A DNA stretch of 64,000 bases from Neisseria weaveri (GTDB taxonomy: Bacteria; Pseudomonadota; Gammaproteobacteria; Burkholderiales; Neisseriaceae): positions 186,001-250,000 of the forward strand of contig NZ_LR134533.1 in NCBI RefSeq assembly GCF_900638685.1. Direction: 5' to 3'. The notes beneath the pieces were generated by a model. It saw nothing but the letters and a program-made list of their open reading frames with translations, had not been told where the DNA came from and made no database searches. Positions within the stretch are counted from its first letter, which is position 1. Every line of letters begins with the position of its first letter. Of this stretch, positions 38,399 through 47,387 are shown one piece after another. The position numbers and the translations under genes are program-made.

Positions 38399-39163
38399 TC
38401 AGGCAACCATATCCATACGGAAATGCAGTTTGCCGTCTTCTTCAGTACGGCGCACCGGCCAACGGTATACCCCGCTCAGCCTTTCCGCCGTCATCACTTC
38501 TTCCGGCGTACCGGCAGCGACCAACCTGCCTTGATCCAAGAGCACGATATAATCGGCATAATGCGCGGCCATATTTAAATCATGCAGTACCATCACCGCG
38601 CTAAATGACTGTTTGTTCTGCTTCAAATACTGCATCAATCCGTGCTGGTGGCGGATATCCAAATGATTGCACGGCTCGTCCAACAACAACACCGGTGCCT
38701 GCTGCAGCAAAGCGCGCACCAAATTGGCACGCTGCTGTTCACCGCCCGACAAACTGCCGATACGCTGTTCCGCCAAATGGCTCAAATCGAATGCTGCCAG
38801 TAAAGGCTCTACTTCGGGAATATGTTGCGACGACGGCATATCAAACCAACCGCCGTGCGGATAGCGTCCCAACAACACATAATCGCGAACCGTTAGCGGC
38901 AGCGTATATTGTCCGTGCTGCCCCACCCAAGCAAGGCTGCCTGCTTTTAAAGCTTCCGCAATCGGCATGCCTTGCAAGCGTATATCGCCGCCCCATGCGC
39001 CCAACAATCCGCGCAACAGCGTAGACTTTCCGGCACCGTTCGGACCGATCACCGCCGTATGGCAGCCTTTAGGCAGATCCAGTTGCGGCACGTCCAAAAT
39101 CAGACGGCCTTTTTTGTTCAACACTACCCTACGTACGGAAAACAAGGTATCAGCCTGCATCAT
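38399..39163 (-). CDS. hmuV: Heme ABC transporter ATPase
   Basis: A 254-residue ATPase: Walker A GPNGAGKSTLL, Q-loop VGQHGQYTLP, signature LSGGEQQRANLVRAL, Walker B VLLLDEPCNHLD and switch MVLHDLNMAA. Its ATG overlaps the permease stop (ATGA). The heme assignment rests on the operon with HemS and HmuT. Confidence 0.9.
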   Translation of the reverse strand: MMQADTLFSVRRVVLNKKGRLILDVPQLDLPKGCHTAVIGPNGAGKSTLLRGLLGAWGGDIRLQGMPIAEALKAGSLAWVGQHGQYTLPLTVRDYVLLGRYPHGGWFDMPSSQHIPEVEPLLAAFDLSHLAEQRIGSLSGGEQQRANLVRALLQQAPVLLLDEPCNHLDIRHQHGLMQYLKQNKQSFSAVMVLHDLNMAAHYADYIVLLDQGRLVAAGTPEEVMTAERLSGVYRWPVRRTEEDGKLHFRMDMVA

Positions 39164-40161
39164 AACGACCGCTCACGCAAAGGTTTCAGAAAAATCCAAA
39201 GGAAAAACGGCCCGCCGAGCAAAGCAATCACTATACCGACCGGCACATCGACCGGATAGGTTACCCAACGCGAAGCGCTGTCGACCACCACCAAAAACAC
39301 CGCCCCCAACCAGGCCGAAATCAGCATAATACCGCGACGTCCGCCGCCGATACTGCGTGCCACGGCATTCGGCACCATCATGCCCAAAAAGCCGATCACA
39401 CCGGCTTGGGAAACCGCCGCACCGGTAAGCAATGCTGCACCGATTACGGTCAACAAACGGGTTTGTGATGGTGAAACGCCCATAGTTACCGCTGTTTCAT
39501 GCCCCAACATCAAAATATCCAAACGGCGGCCGACGGAAAGCAGCAACAGCAATCCGGCCAACATTACCGCTACTGCATATTGCGGAGAAGCAAAACCGGC
39601 TTCGGCCAAACTGCCGGCCAACCAAATGGTGGCGCTACGCAAAACCAAATCATCGGACAAAAACAGAATCAAGCTCACAAACGCGCCGCTGAATGCGCTG
39701 ATCACAAAACCCAGAATCAACAAACCCAACGTGCCGCCGCCGAGCAATCTGTGTGCCGACAAAATCAGCAGACACACTGCCAACGCACCGAGAAAAGCGG
39801 CCAAAGGAATACTGATACCGCCCCAACCCAATGCCAAAATCAGCACTACACCCAATGCCGCACCGCCCGAGGTACCGATCAAACTCGGATCGGCCAACGG
39901 ATTATCAAACAAAGCCTGCAAAGCCGCGCCGGCCGCCGACAACGATGCGCCGACAATCAGTGCCACCGCCAAACGGGGCAGGCGGATATTCAGCGTAATT
40001 TCGTCCAATTCATGCGGCCACTGCCAACCGCCCAATCCGATACCCAGGCAAAACCACACGACAACGACACTGGATACCGCCGCAAACAGCCAAGCCAGAA
40101 TCTTTTTGGTACTCAGGCCGTCTGAATATTCAGGCTGTGCGACATCAACCGCATGATTCAT
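39160..40161 (-). CDS. hmuU: Heme ABC transporter permease, FecCD family
   Basis: A 333-residue inner-membrane protein with about nine to ten helices and the family signature IRLPRLAVALIVGASLSAAGAALQALFDNPLADPSLIGTSGGAALG, and the coupling segment VSQAGVIGFLGMMVPNAVARSIGG. Moves heme from HmuT into the cytoplasm, driven by HmuV. The N-terminus contains a DUS-encoded SDGL. Overlaps hmuV by four bases and follows hmuT after 17. Confidence 0.92.
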   Translation of the reverse strand: MNHAVDVAQPEYSDGLSTKKILAWLFAAVSSVVVVWFCLGIGLGGWQWPHELDEITLNIRLPRLAVALIVGASLSAAGAALQALFDNPLADPSLIGTSGGAALGVVLILALGWGGISIPLAAFLGALAVCLLILSAHRLLGGGTLGLLILGFVISAFSGAFVSLILFLSDDLVLRSATIWLAGSLAEAGFASPQYAVAVMLAGLLLLLSVGRRLDILMLGHETAVTMGVSPSQTRLLTVIGAALLTGAAVSQAGVIGFLGMMVPNAVARSIGGGRRGIMLISAWLGAVFLVVVDSASRWVTYPVDVPVGIVIALLGGPFFLWIFLKPLRERSL

Positions 40162-40178
40162 ACCGACACACTCCGCAC

Positions 40179-40979
40179 TTACTTAGCCAAACCGTTCAAA
40201 CGCTGTACCACTTGCGGCGTATCCAAGCCGTAGCGGAAAATATCGTTGGCCGGCCAAAAGTGGATATTGCGCTTTTTAGCAGCAGGAGAAGCAGCCAGTT
40301 CGGGGCGTTTCAACATGCCGTCCACATGACCGACATCTTTGCTGTGATGCTCGGAAACAATCACCACATCCGGTTTCGCAGCCGCCCATGCTTCACGGGT
40401 CAGCGGCTTCAGGCCTTCGATACCTGCTGCGGCATTCACACCTCCGGCACGGCGGATTAATTCATCGGCTGCCGTATTGCGTCCGGCAACGATACGGCCG
40501 TCATAAGTAATCAGATAACGTTTGCCGGTCGAAGGCATAGGCTTCATACGGGCCTGCCAGTCTTTGGCCAACGCTTCCGCTTTTGCCGTTTTGCCCAACA
40601 GCTTGCCGATTTCCCGAATACTCTTCGGATAATCGTTCAAATCGTCTTTCGGCGCGACGTTAACCGCACGGATACCGATACTGTTCAGGCTGGAATAAAT
40701 GCTTTGCGGCTGTGCCATCCACGAACCGATAGCCACATCAGGCTTCTGCGCCGCAATTGTTTCCATGCTCAACTGCCGGAACACGCCGATACTCGGTTTG
40801 TTTTTCAAAGCAGGATTGGTTGTGGTCAAATCACGCGCCACCACTTCTTCCTCCGCACCCAAAGCCACCACCACATCGGCGACATCCGGTGTCAAAGTAA
40901 CGATACGTTGCGCAAAAGCAGCGGGCAATACAGCCAGTAAAACCGGCAACAATAATAAAGAATGTTTATGCTGTTTCAT
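40179..40979 (-). CDS. hmuT: Periplasmic heme-binding protein
   Basis: A 266-residue SBP with signal peptide VLLAVLPAAFA|Q and the HmuT layout: RIVTLTPDVADVVVALGAEEEVVARDLTTTNP, PSIGVFRQLSMETIAAQKPDV, and FWPANDIFRYGLDTPQVVQRL at the end. Shorter than the siderophore-type SBPs of the facing operon. The sequence between the hemS stop and this ATG is a DUS, whose AGG serves as the ribosome site. Confidence 0.9.
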   Translation of the reverse strand: MKQHKHSLLLLPVLLAVLPAAFAQRIVTLTPDVADVVVALGAEEEVVARDLTTTNPALKNKPSIGVFRQLSMETIAAQKPDVAIGSWMAQPQSIYSSLNSIGIRAVNVAPKDDLNDYPKSIREIGKLLGKTAKAEALAKDWQARMKPMPSTGKRYLITYDGRIVAGRNTAADELIRRAGGVNAAAGIEGLKPLTREAWAAAKPDVVIVSEHHSKDVGHVDGMLKRPELAASPAAKKRNIHFWPANDIFRYGLDTPQVVQRLNGLAK

Positions 40980-40992
40980 TTTTCAGACGGCC

Positions 40993-42027
40993 TCATCCGT
41001 TTAATAAATCATCAGTAATCTGCTGCCAAACCGCCAATTCGCTTTGACCTTCCTTGCGACGGCCGAAAAATTGGACAACGGTTTTACGGCGCGAATCAAA
41101 TCCTTCCAAACAGGTGACGAAGCCGCCTTCCACCGGCCGGCGCACCACCCATGTTTCTTCAATGCCATCATCTTTCAAATGCATACTGAATTTCTCGGTT
41201 TCACTGTCGAGAATATTCAGGTAACCGCGTGCACGAACCACTTTGTGTACCGCACCTGTCTGAATCTGCACCACCCCGCGGTTGCCGATAAAAATCATCA
41301 TCTCCATGCCGCTGTCGCGCACTTTTTCCAATACTTTTTCCCAAACGCCGTTATCCAGACGCTTGGCCGCGCCTTGCGGCGCATGACGGTAAGCCGCCTG
41401 CCTGTCCAAACCGAACGAAGCGATCATATCGCCGAAATCGTGTACGTCTTTCAAAGCCGACCACGCTTGTCGGAATGCTTCCGTCTTATCGGCAGGCAAA
41501 TCGTTAGGAACGGCAACGGGCGGCTTTTCGGCCGTCTTAAACTCAGGCGCACCTTCGCGGCGGAATTCAGCCAGCAAGGCCTCCCACGTATCGAGTTTGC
41601 TCTCGTCGCGCATAAACACTTTCTGAACGGCCACGCCAAATTCGTCATAAAACTGAATCGAGCGCGACATTTTGCCGTGCGACATGCCGGTTACCGCAAT
41701 TGCATGATGCCAGTGCTTGGTAAAAATCCGCAGATCCAAACCGCCGACATTAACCGCAATACCGCCTTTGTCCGACCACTTCACATTTTCATACACGCCC
41801 TGCTTTTCGTGCACCGCCAAGCTGTTACGCACAATGCCTTCGACTGCACCCAGCGTGTGCAGCTTCAACACCAGCTCGCCGATACGCGTACCCAAATATA
41901 CCGCATCGGGCGAAGCCGCCATCAAACAGCCTTCGCTGACACCCAAAGCCTCTGCGCCTTCACGCGGGAAATACGGCCCTTTTGCCGCTTCTTTCGCCGC
42001 TTGATACTGCTGCCACAACGGATTCAT
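40993..42027 (-). CDS. hemS: Hemin-degrading factor / cytoplasmic heme-binding protein
   Basis: A 344-residue protein of the HemS/HmuS/ChuS family with two tandem homologous halves (residues 1-165 and 175-344), each ending in a heme-contact region; the likely axial His lies in NVGGLDLRIFTKHWHHAIAV. Handles heme delivered by the transporter, by storage or breakdown. Start at 42027 has AGGAG, while ATG at 42042 would waste it. First gene of the heme operon; its TGA stop shares a base with the DUS before hmuT. Confidence 0.92.
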   Translation of the reverse strand: MNPLWQQYQAAKEAAKGPYFPREGAEALGVSEGCLMAASPDAVYLGTRIGELVLKLHTLGAVEGIVRNSLAVHEKQGVYENVKWSDKGGIAVNVGGLDLRIFTKHWHHAIAVTGMSHGKMSRSIQFYDEFGVAVQKVFMRDESKLDTWEALLAEFRREGAPEFKTAEKPPVAVPNDLPADKTEAFRQAWSALKDVHDFGDMIASFGLDRQAAYRHAPQGAAKRLDNGVWEKVLEKVRDSGMEMMIFIGNRGVVQIQTGAVHKVVRARGYLNILDSETEKFSMHLKDDGIEETWVVRRPVEGGFVTCLEGFDSRRKTVVQFFGRRKEGQSELAVWQQITDDLLNG

Positions 42028-42044
42028 ACCTGCTCCTGTCACCG

Positions 42045-42080
42045 TTTACAGGCCGTCTGAACATTCAGACGGCCTGTAAA
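42045..42080. repeat. DUS-pair hairpin in the heme operon leader
   Basis: Arms of 17 bases around a 2-base centre, lying between the Fur box and hemS, with its end 17 bases before the hemS ATG. If transcribed, it forms a strong leader hairpin without a following T tract. Confidence 0.7.
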
Positions 42081-42311
42081 ACATTAAAATTTTAATTAAC
42101 TATACAAATCGAAGCCTGCGCCGGCATATGCCTCACAGTCTCCACTTTTACCTATCGCAATAAAACGGCAAATTAAAACGGCTTGTTCACGCCGTCTCCG
42201 CATACCGCCCGATTTCCAACATCTTCAACAACACTATGATAAAAAATGGAATTTGCCTATCCGAAACCTTCCGATCCGCAACCTGCAAACACACATTTCC
42301 TTTAATACATA

Positions 42312-42326
42312 TGATAAGAGTTATCA
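42312..42326 (-). promoter_or_regulatory. Candidate Fur box of the heme operon
   Basis: TGATAAGAGTTATCA matches the 7-1-7 Fur motif TGATAATnATTATCA at 12 of 14 defined positions and lies within a 21-base palindrome (42309-42329), about 285 bases before hemS. A weaker similar stretch lies near 42353-42372. The rest of the 42043-42388 gap holds no gene that I can see. Confidence 0.65.
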
Positions 42327-42388
42327 TATACAAATTTTCAATTTAAAACAATTGTTATCAAATAGAATGATAATTTTTTCAATAAAAC

Positions 42389-42415
42389 AGGCCGTCTGAA
42401 AATTTCAGACGGCCT
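42389..42415 (-). terminator. DUS-pair terminator after the thiolase gene
   Basis: Inverted DUS pair, 13-base arms, about 76 bases past the thiolase stop. It closes the tyrosine and ketone-body operon. Confidence 0.7.
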
Positions 42416-42491
42416 CAAAACCGGCTTGCCTGCCCGACGCTTTATTACCCATTCCGGCAAGTAAAGCCGAATCCGTACACGGTTATGCGGT

Positions 42492-43673
42492 TTACTCCCT
42501 TTCTACCGCCAATGCCAATCCCATACCGCCGCCGACACATAATGCCGCCACGCCTTTACGCTTATTGCTGCGGCGCATCTCGTGCAGCAACGTCACCAAA
42601 ATACGGCAGCCCGAAGCACCGATAGGATGACCTATGGCAATCGCACCGCCGTTGACATTGATTTTTTCAGACGGCAATCCTGCCTGCTGCATGACACCCA
42701 ACGCTTGGGCGGCAAACGCTTCATTGGCTTCAAACAAATCGACATCGCCAACTGTCCAACCGGCTTTCTGCAAAGTCTTGCCGATGGCCGCCACCGGCCC
42801 CAAACCCATCATTTCAGGCTCGATACCGGTGGCCGCATAGGCGCGGATAAAGGCCAGCGGCTTTAATCCGAGCGCTTCGGCTTTTTCCAAACTCATCACC
42901 ATTACCGCTGCCGCACCGTCGTTCAAACCCGAAGCATTGCCTGCCGTTACCGTTCCGTCTTTTTTAAATGCGGGACGCAAGGCCGCCAGTTTCTCCGCCG
43001 AAGCATCGGCTTTAATGTATTCGTCTTGATCAAACCACACCGCTTCGCCCCGACGCTGCGGCACGGCAACGGCAGTGATTTCCTCGGCAAATTTGCCGCT
43101 GCTTCGGGCTTGCACCGCTTTTTGTTGCGACTGCAAGGCAAAAATGTCTTGTGCTTCCCGGGAAATATGCAGACGCTCTGCGATATTTTCCGCCGTAATA
43201 CCCATATGGTATTGATGGTACACATCGGTCAGGCCGTCTGAAACCATGCTGTCGGTCAAGCCGGCATCGCCCATTTTGATACCGCTGCGCATACGGACAA
43301 AGTGCGGACTTTGCGACATCGACTCCTGCCCGCCGGCAATCACGATTTCCGCATCGCCGCAGGCCACGGCCTGGGCAGCCATCTGCACTGCTTTCAAACC
43401 GGAACCGCATACCACATTCACCGTTGTTGCCGGAATTTCCACCGGCAATCCGGCCAACATCGCAGCCTGACGGGCAGGATTCTGACCGACACCGGCCGTC
43501 AGCACATGGCCCATCACCACTTCGTCCACTTCATCTGCCGCTACGCCTGTCTGCAACAGCAAATCCCGAATCACCGCCGCACCCAATTCCGGCGCACGCA
43601 AAGCAGACAAACCGCCCATAAAACTGCCGACCGCCGTTCTTTTGGCGGCAACAATCACCACATCGCGTATCAT
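42492..43673 (-). CDS. Acetyl-CoA acetyltransferase (thiolase)
   Basis: A 393-residue biosynthetic-type thiolase that cleaves or forms acetoacetyl-CoA. Nucleophile Cys89 in NVVCGSGLKAVQ, His in NGGAIAIGHPIGASG, and second Cys in AALCVGGGMG. Start at 43673 (MIRDVVIVAAKRTAVG) has GGAGGAA; the frame to 43718 is rejected. With scoA-scoB upstream it would turn acetoacetate into two acetyl-CoA. Contains two in-frame DUS cores. A DUS pair (43694-43754) separates it from scoB. Confidence 0.95.
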   Translation of the reverse strand: MIRDVVIVAAKRTAVGSFMGGLSALRAPELGAAVIRDLLLQTGVAADEVDEVVMGHVLTAGVGQNPARQAAMLAGLPVEIPATTVNVVCGSGLKAVQMAAQAVACGDAEIVIAGGQESMSQSPHFVRMRSGIKMGDAGLTDSMVSDGLTDVYHQYHMGITAENIAERLHISREAQDIFALQSQQKAVQARSSGKFAEEITAVAVPQRRGEAVWFDQDEYIKADASAEKLAALRPAFKKDGTVTAGNASGLNDGAAAVMVMSLEKAEALGLKPLAFIRAYAATGIEPEMMGLGPVAAIGKTLQKAGWTVGDVDLFEANEAFAAQALGVMQQAGLPSEKINVNGGAIAIGHPIGASGCRILVTLLHEMRRSNKRKGVAALCVGGGMGLALAVERE

Positions 43674-43761
43674 GTTATCTTCCTCCCGGCCAAAGGCCGT
43701 CTGAAAATATCGGCACAAACGCTACGGTTATGCCGTTTTTTTTTCAGACGGCCTCACTGCC

Positions 43762-44391
43762 TTATCTCAATATCTCCACGCCGGTCTCCGCCTGTAACGT
43801 ATCGAAATCCACGCCGTCCGCCAACTCCACCAATTTCAGGCCGTCTGAAACCACATCCAACACCCCTAAATCGGTGATGATGCGGTGAACGACTTTTTTA
43901 CCTGTTAACGGCAGTTCGCATCGGGGTTTGATTTTGAATGCGCCGTTTTTCGCCGTATGCTCCATCAGCACAATCACACGCTGTACGCCGGCCACCAAAT
44001 CCATCGCACCGCCCATGCCTTTGACTATTTTTCCCGGAATCATCCAGTTGGCCAAATCGCCCTGTCCCGACACTTCCATCGCCCCCAAAATCGCCAGATT
44101 CACTTTACCGCCGCGTATCATTGCAAACGATTGCGAACTGGAAAAAAAGCTGGCACCGGGCTGAGCCGTTACCGTCTGCTTACCGGCATTGATTAAATCC
44201 GCGTCGATTTCCGCCTCGGTCGGAAACGCCCCGATACCGAGCAGGCCGTTTTCCGATTGCAGCATCACATTCACGCCTGCCGGAATATAATTCGCCACCA
44301 AAGTCGGCAGGCCGATACCCAAATTGACATAAAAACCGTCTTGCAGCTCTTGTGCCGCACGTTGCGCCATCTGTTCGCGAGTCCAAGCCAT
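43762..44391 (-). CDS. scoB: 3-oxoacid CoA-transferase subunit B
   Basis: A 209-residue subunit. N-terminal region [32 protein letters not shown] is typical, and the catalytic Glu lies in [10 protein letters not shown]. With ScoA it moves CoA from succinyl-CoA to acetoacetate. Starts two bases after the scoA stop (AAGGGG before ATG). A DUS core is read VSDGLKL. Confidence 0.95.
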   Translation of the reverse strand: MAWTREQMAQRAAQELQDGFYVNLGIGLPTLVANYIPAGVNVMLQSENGLLGIGAFPTEAEIDADLINAGKQTVTAQPGASFFSSSQSFAMIRGGKVNLAILGAMEVSGQGDLANWMIPGKIVKGMGGAMDLVAGVQRVIVLMEHTAKNGAFKIKPRCELPLTGKKVVHRIITDLGVLDVVSDGLKLVELADGVDFDTLQAETGVEILR

Positions 44392-44393
44392 GT

Positions 44394-45092
44394 TTACGCC
44401 CCTTTTGTCGTACGTTGTTCGATACGTTTCTCCGGCTCCGCATTGACCACAATTCGGTGGACATAAATGCCAGGCAGATGAATATGGTCGGGATCCAATT
44501 CCCCCGTTTCCACCAGTTCCTCCACCTCGACTATCGTCAGCTTGCCCGCCGTCGCCACATCCGGATTAAAATTACGCGCCGTTTTACGGAATACCAGATT
44601 GCCGGTTTTATCCGCTTTCCAAGCCTTGACCAAAGCGATATCGGCAGTGAGCGAACGCTCCATCACGTATTCTCTGCCGTCAAACTCCCTGATTTCTTTG
44701 CCTTCGGCCACCTGAGTACCCACACCGGTTTTAGTGAAAAATGCCGGAATACCCGCACCGCCGGCACGCAGTTTCTCGGCCAAAGTACCCTGCGGCGTCA
44801 ACTCCACTTCCAACTCTCCCGATAAAAACTGGCGTTCAAACTCTTTGTTTTCACCGACATAAGACGCAATCATTTTCTTCACTTGACGCGTTTGCAGCAG
44901 CAAACCCAAACCGAAATCGTCCACTCCGGCATTGTTGCTGATACAGGTCAGATTTTTCACACCGCTGTCGCGCAAAGCGGCAATCAAGGCTTCCGGAATA
45001 CCGCACAAACCGAAGCCGCCAACAGCCACCGTCTGCCCGTCCGCCACCACGTCCTGCAAAGCCGCCGCCGCACTAGGGTAAAGTTTGTTCAT
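44394..45092 (-). CDS. scoA: 3-oxoacid CoA-transferase subunit A
   Basis: A 232-residue subunit with [25 protein letters not shown] and [15 protein letters not shown], both family hallmarks. Ribosome site GAGGAG. Begins the scoA-scoB pair, which follows maiA; acetoacetate from fumarylacetoacetate cleavage is the expected substrate. Confidence 0.95.
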   Translation of the reverse strand: MNKLYPSAAAALQDVVADGQTVAVGGFGLCGIPEALIAALRDSGVKNLTCISNNAGVDDFGLGLLLQTRQVKKMIASYVGENKEFERQFLSGELEVELTPQGTLAEKLRAGGAGIPAFFTKTGVGTQVAEGKEIREFDGREYVMERSLTADIALVKAWKADKTGNLVFRKTARNFNPDVATAGKLTIVEVEELVETGELDPDHIHLPGIYVHRIVVNAEPEKRIEQRTTKGA

Positions 45093-45154
45093 GTTTTCTC
45101 CTCATATGCTTATTCGATATCCGAACATACAGAAACAATTTTCAGACGGCCTAT

Positions 45155-45796
45155 TTATTCCGCATCCGGCTGATTCTCCGGAGCCGCTGCCTGAAACTCA
45201 GGCAAAGATACGCACTCGGCAACAATTCGCAAAATTGTCGGATAGGCAGACAAATCCACTTGGAAGCGGCGGGCGTTGTAGACCTGCGGAATCAGACAAC
45301 AGTCGGCCAAGGTTGGGGTGTTTCCATGACAGAAGCGGCCGGTTTGCCCGCTTTGCAACATCTGTTCCAATGCTGCAAAACCCTCATGAATCCAATGTGC
45401 ATACCACTCGTTTTTTGCCTCTTCCGACAGACCTGCCCGATTTTGCAGATACTGCAATACGCGCAAATTGTTGAGCGGGTGGATGTCGCAGGCAACCAGT
45501 TGCGCCATGGCCCGCACGCGCGCGCGTTCCGTAATGTTTTCCGGCAGTAAAGGATATTCGGGATAGGCCTCGTCCAAATATTCGACAACCGCCATAGACT
45601 GGGTCAGAATTTGTCCGTCGTCTTCCAATGCCGGCACAAGCTTTTGCGGATTAACGGCTTGATAGACTGCCGATTTTTGTTCACCTCCGTTTCTCATCAA
45701 ATGGACAAACTCGGTGTCATATGGCAGTTTTTTCAAATTAAGGGCAATCCGCACACGGTAAGCGGCCGAACTGCGGTAATAGGAATAAAGTTTCAT
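45155..45796 (-). CDS. maiA: Maleylacetoacetate isomerase
   Basis: A 213-residue zeta-class glutathione S-transferase-fold enzyme that isomerises maleylacetoacetate to fumarylacetoacetate with glutathione. N-terminal MKLYSYYRSSAAYRVRIALNLK carries the Ser-rich glutathione motif; QSMAVVEYLDEAYP is the conserved cis-Pro/Ser region; TLADCCLIPQVYNARRF lies in the C-terminal helical domain. Start at 45796 has AAGGA; the frame to 45823 lacks one. Confidence 0.93.
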   Translation of the reverse strand: MKLYSYYRSSAAYRVRIALNLKKLPYDTEFVHLMRNGGEQKSAVYQAVNPQKLVPALEDDGQILTQSMAVVEYLDEAYPEYPLLPENITERARVRAMAQLVACDIHPLNNLRVLQYLQNRAGLSEEAKNEWYAHWIHEGFAALEQMLQSGQTGRFCHGNTPTLADCCLIPQVYNARRFQVDLSAYPTILRIVAECVSLPEFQAAAPENQPDAE

Positions 45797-45845
45797 GGAT
45801 ACATCCTTGTTTTGCTGAACCAATAGGCCGTCTGAAAATAGCGGT

Positions 45846-47234
45846 TTAAATACTTTTATCAGCCTTACTCAAGGTTAATCCAGTAAATCCGAACACTAAT
45901 GTCAACACCAAGCATAAATAGCAGAAGAATGCATAAGGCAGATAATCGATCACCGATACTTCTAAGACATTGCTGATAAACACACCGCACACGCTCCACG
46001 GCACTAGCGGATTGATTACCGTGCCGGCATCCTCCACCGTGCGTGCGATGTTACGCGGATGCAGGTTCAATCGTTCGTATACGGGCTTGAAGGTGTTACC
46101 GGCCAGCAGCAGGCTTAGATATTGTTCGCCGATCAAAACGTTCACGCCTAAAGAGGTGGCAGCGACAGTCAGCGTTGCCCGTCCTGCGCTGGTGAGCAGA
46201 TGGCTGATACCCGCCATTAATGCCGGCAAAATTCCCAATGCATTCAGCAAACCGCCCAAACTTAACGCCAAAATCACAATGGTTTGGGTAAAAAACATGC
46301 TGTTGATACCGCCTCGCGAGACGATTCGTCCGACTTCTCCCAAATCCACACCTTCAGCCGGTTTGTAACCGGTAAAGAAATAACCGCCAAGCTGCCCGAC
46401 AGAAGGCGTGCTATGAATAAAAGTAACCGCCAAAGCCGTAATAATCGTGGCGATGATTGTGTAAATGGCGTTGACTTTCCGTACCGCCAACACCACCAAA
46501 ACCAAAAACGGCAGCAGCGCATAACCGTGAATCAAACCGCTGGCGGCGAGCTGACGGCGGAAAGCTTCCACGCCGGCCAAGTCGGCCTGACCGATACCGC
46601 TTGAAAAAAACCAGAAAATCAAAGCCGTCATCAACCAAGCGGGGACGGTCGTATACATCATGTTGCGGATGTGCTCGAACAAATCGATGTCGACAATCGA
46701 TGCGGCGATACTGGTCGTATCCGACAAGGGCGACATTTTGTCTCCGAAAAATGCGCCCGATACCACCGCGCCGGCCACCACCGCGGGATTGGCATCAAAT
46801 GCCGTGCCCATGCCGATAAATGCCACACCCAAAGTGGCACAAGTCGTCAGGCTGCTGCCAATGGCAACGCCGATAACCGAAGTCAGAATAAAAGCGGATA
46901 AATAAAAGGTTTGCGGCGAAATCAGCTCGAAACCGTAATAAATCAAAGTGGGAATCGACCCTGTCATCATCAGTGCAGACACCAGCAAGCCGATAAAGAA
47001 AAACAGATAAATCGCACCGATACCCGACATCACACCCGAAGCCATACCGTTTTGCATGGCTTTGAAACTCAAACCTCTGAACCTGCCCAACACCAACAGG
47101 CCGCATAAAACCAAAATAACCGACAGATGCGGAACCCACTCGAAACCGATCATGGTGATACCCATCACCGCCACAATCAGCCCGGCAATCGGCACGGCCT
47201 CTCTCGGTTTCATACTCAGCAACGCTTCGTTCAT
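45846..47234 (-). CDS. NhaC-family Na+/H+ antiporter-like transporter
   Basis: A 462-residue inner-membrane protein with about eleven hydrophobic helices and NhaC-family features (GIGAIYLFFFIGLLVSALMMTG, GAFFGDKMSPLSDTTSIAAS, GSSLTTCATLGVAFIGMG). Members exchange Na+ with H+ or with organic acids (for example the malate/lactate exchanger MleN). Sitting inside the tyrosine operon, it may bring in tyrosine or a pathway acid; this is inference. Good ribosome site GGAGGAGAG. Confidence 0.88.
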   Translation of the reverse strand: MNEALLSMKPREAVPIAGLIVAVMGITMIGFEWVPHLSVILVLCGLLVLGRFRGLSFKAMQNGMASGVMSGIGAIYLFFFIGLLVSALMMTGSIPTLIYYGFELISPQTFYLSAFILTSVIGVAIGSSLTTCATLGVAFIGMGTAFDANPAVVAGAVVSGAFFGDKMSPLSDTTSIAASIVDIDLFEHIRNMMYTTVPAWLMTALIFWFFSSGIGQADLAGVEAFRRQLAASGLIHGYALLPFLVLVVLAVRKVNAIYTIIATIITALAVTFIHSTPSVGQLGGYFFTGYKPAEGVDLGEVGRIVSRGGINSMFFTQTIVILALSLGGLLNALGILPALMAGISHLLTSAGRATLTVAATSLGVNVLIGEQYLSLLLAGNTFKPVYERLNLHPRNIARTVEDAGTVINPLVPWSVCGVFISNVLEVSVIDYLPYAFFCYLCLVLTLVFGFTGLTLSKADKSI

Positions 47235-47342
47235 GTTTCTCTCCTCCGGGATTGTGCCTTCATACGGCCAACCTTGTTTTTATTTTCAGACGGCCTGACT
47301 GCTCGGCAAACCGATTGGATTTTTTAATGTTTTTAATCTTTA

Positions 47343-47379
47343 AGGCCGTCTGAAAAAAGCGCAAATTTTCAGACGGCCT
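47343..47379 (-). terminator. DUS pair between fumarylacetoacetase and transporter genes
   Basis: Two opposed DUS copies 9 bases apart, nine bases after the fumarylacetoacetase stop. Possible partial terminator within the operon. Confidence 0.55.
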
Positions 47380-47387
47380 GTTGTGTA

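Noticed and set aside
41044..42060. 338-codon open frame opposite hemS
   Set aside because: It is an antisense shadow of a strongly supported HemS gene, without motifs or a ribosome site.
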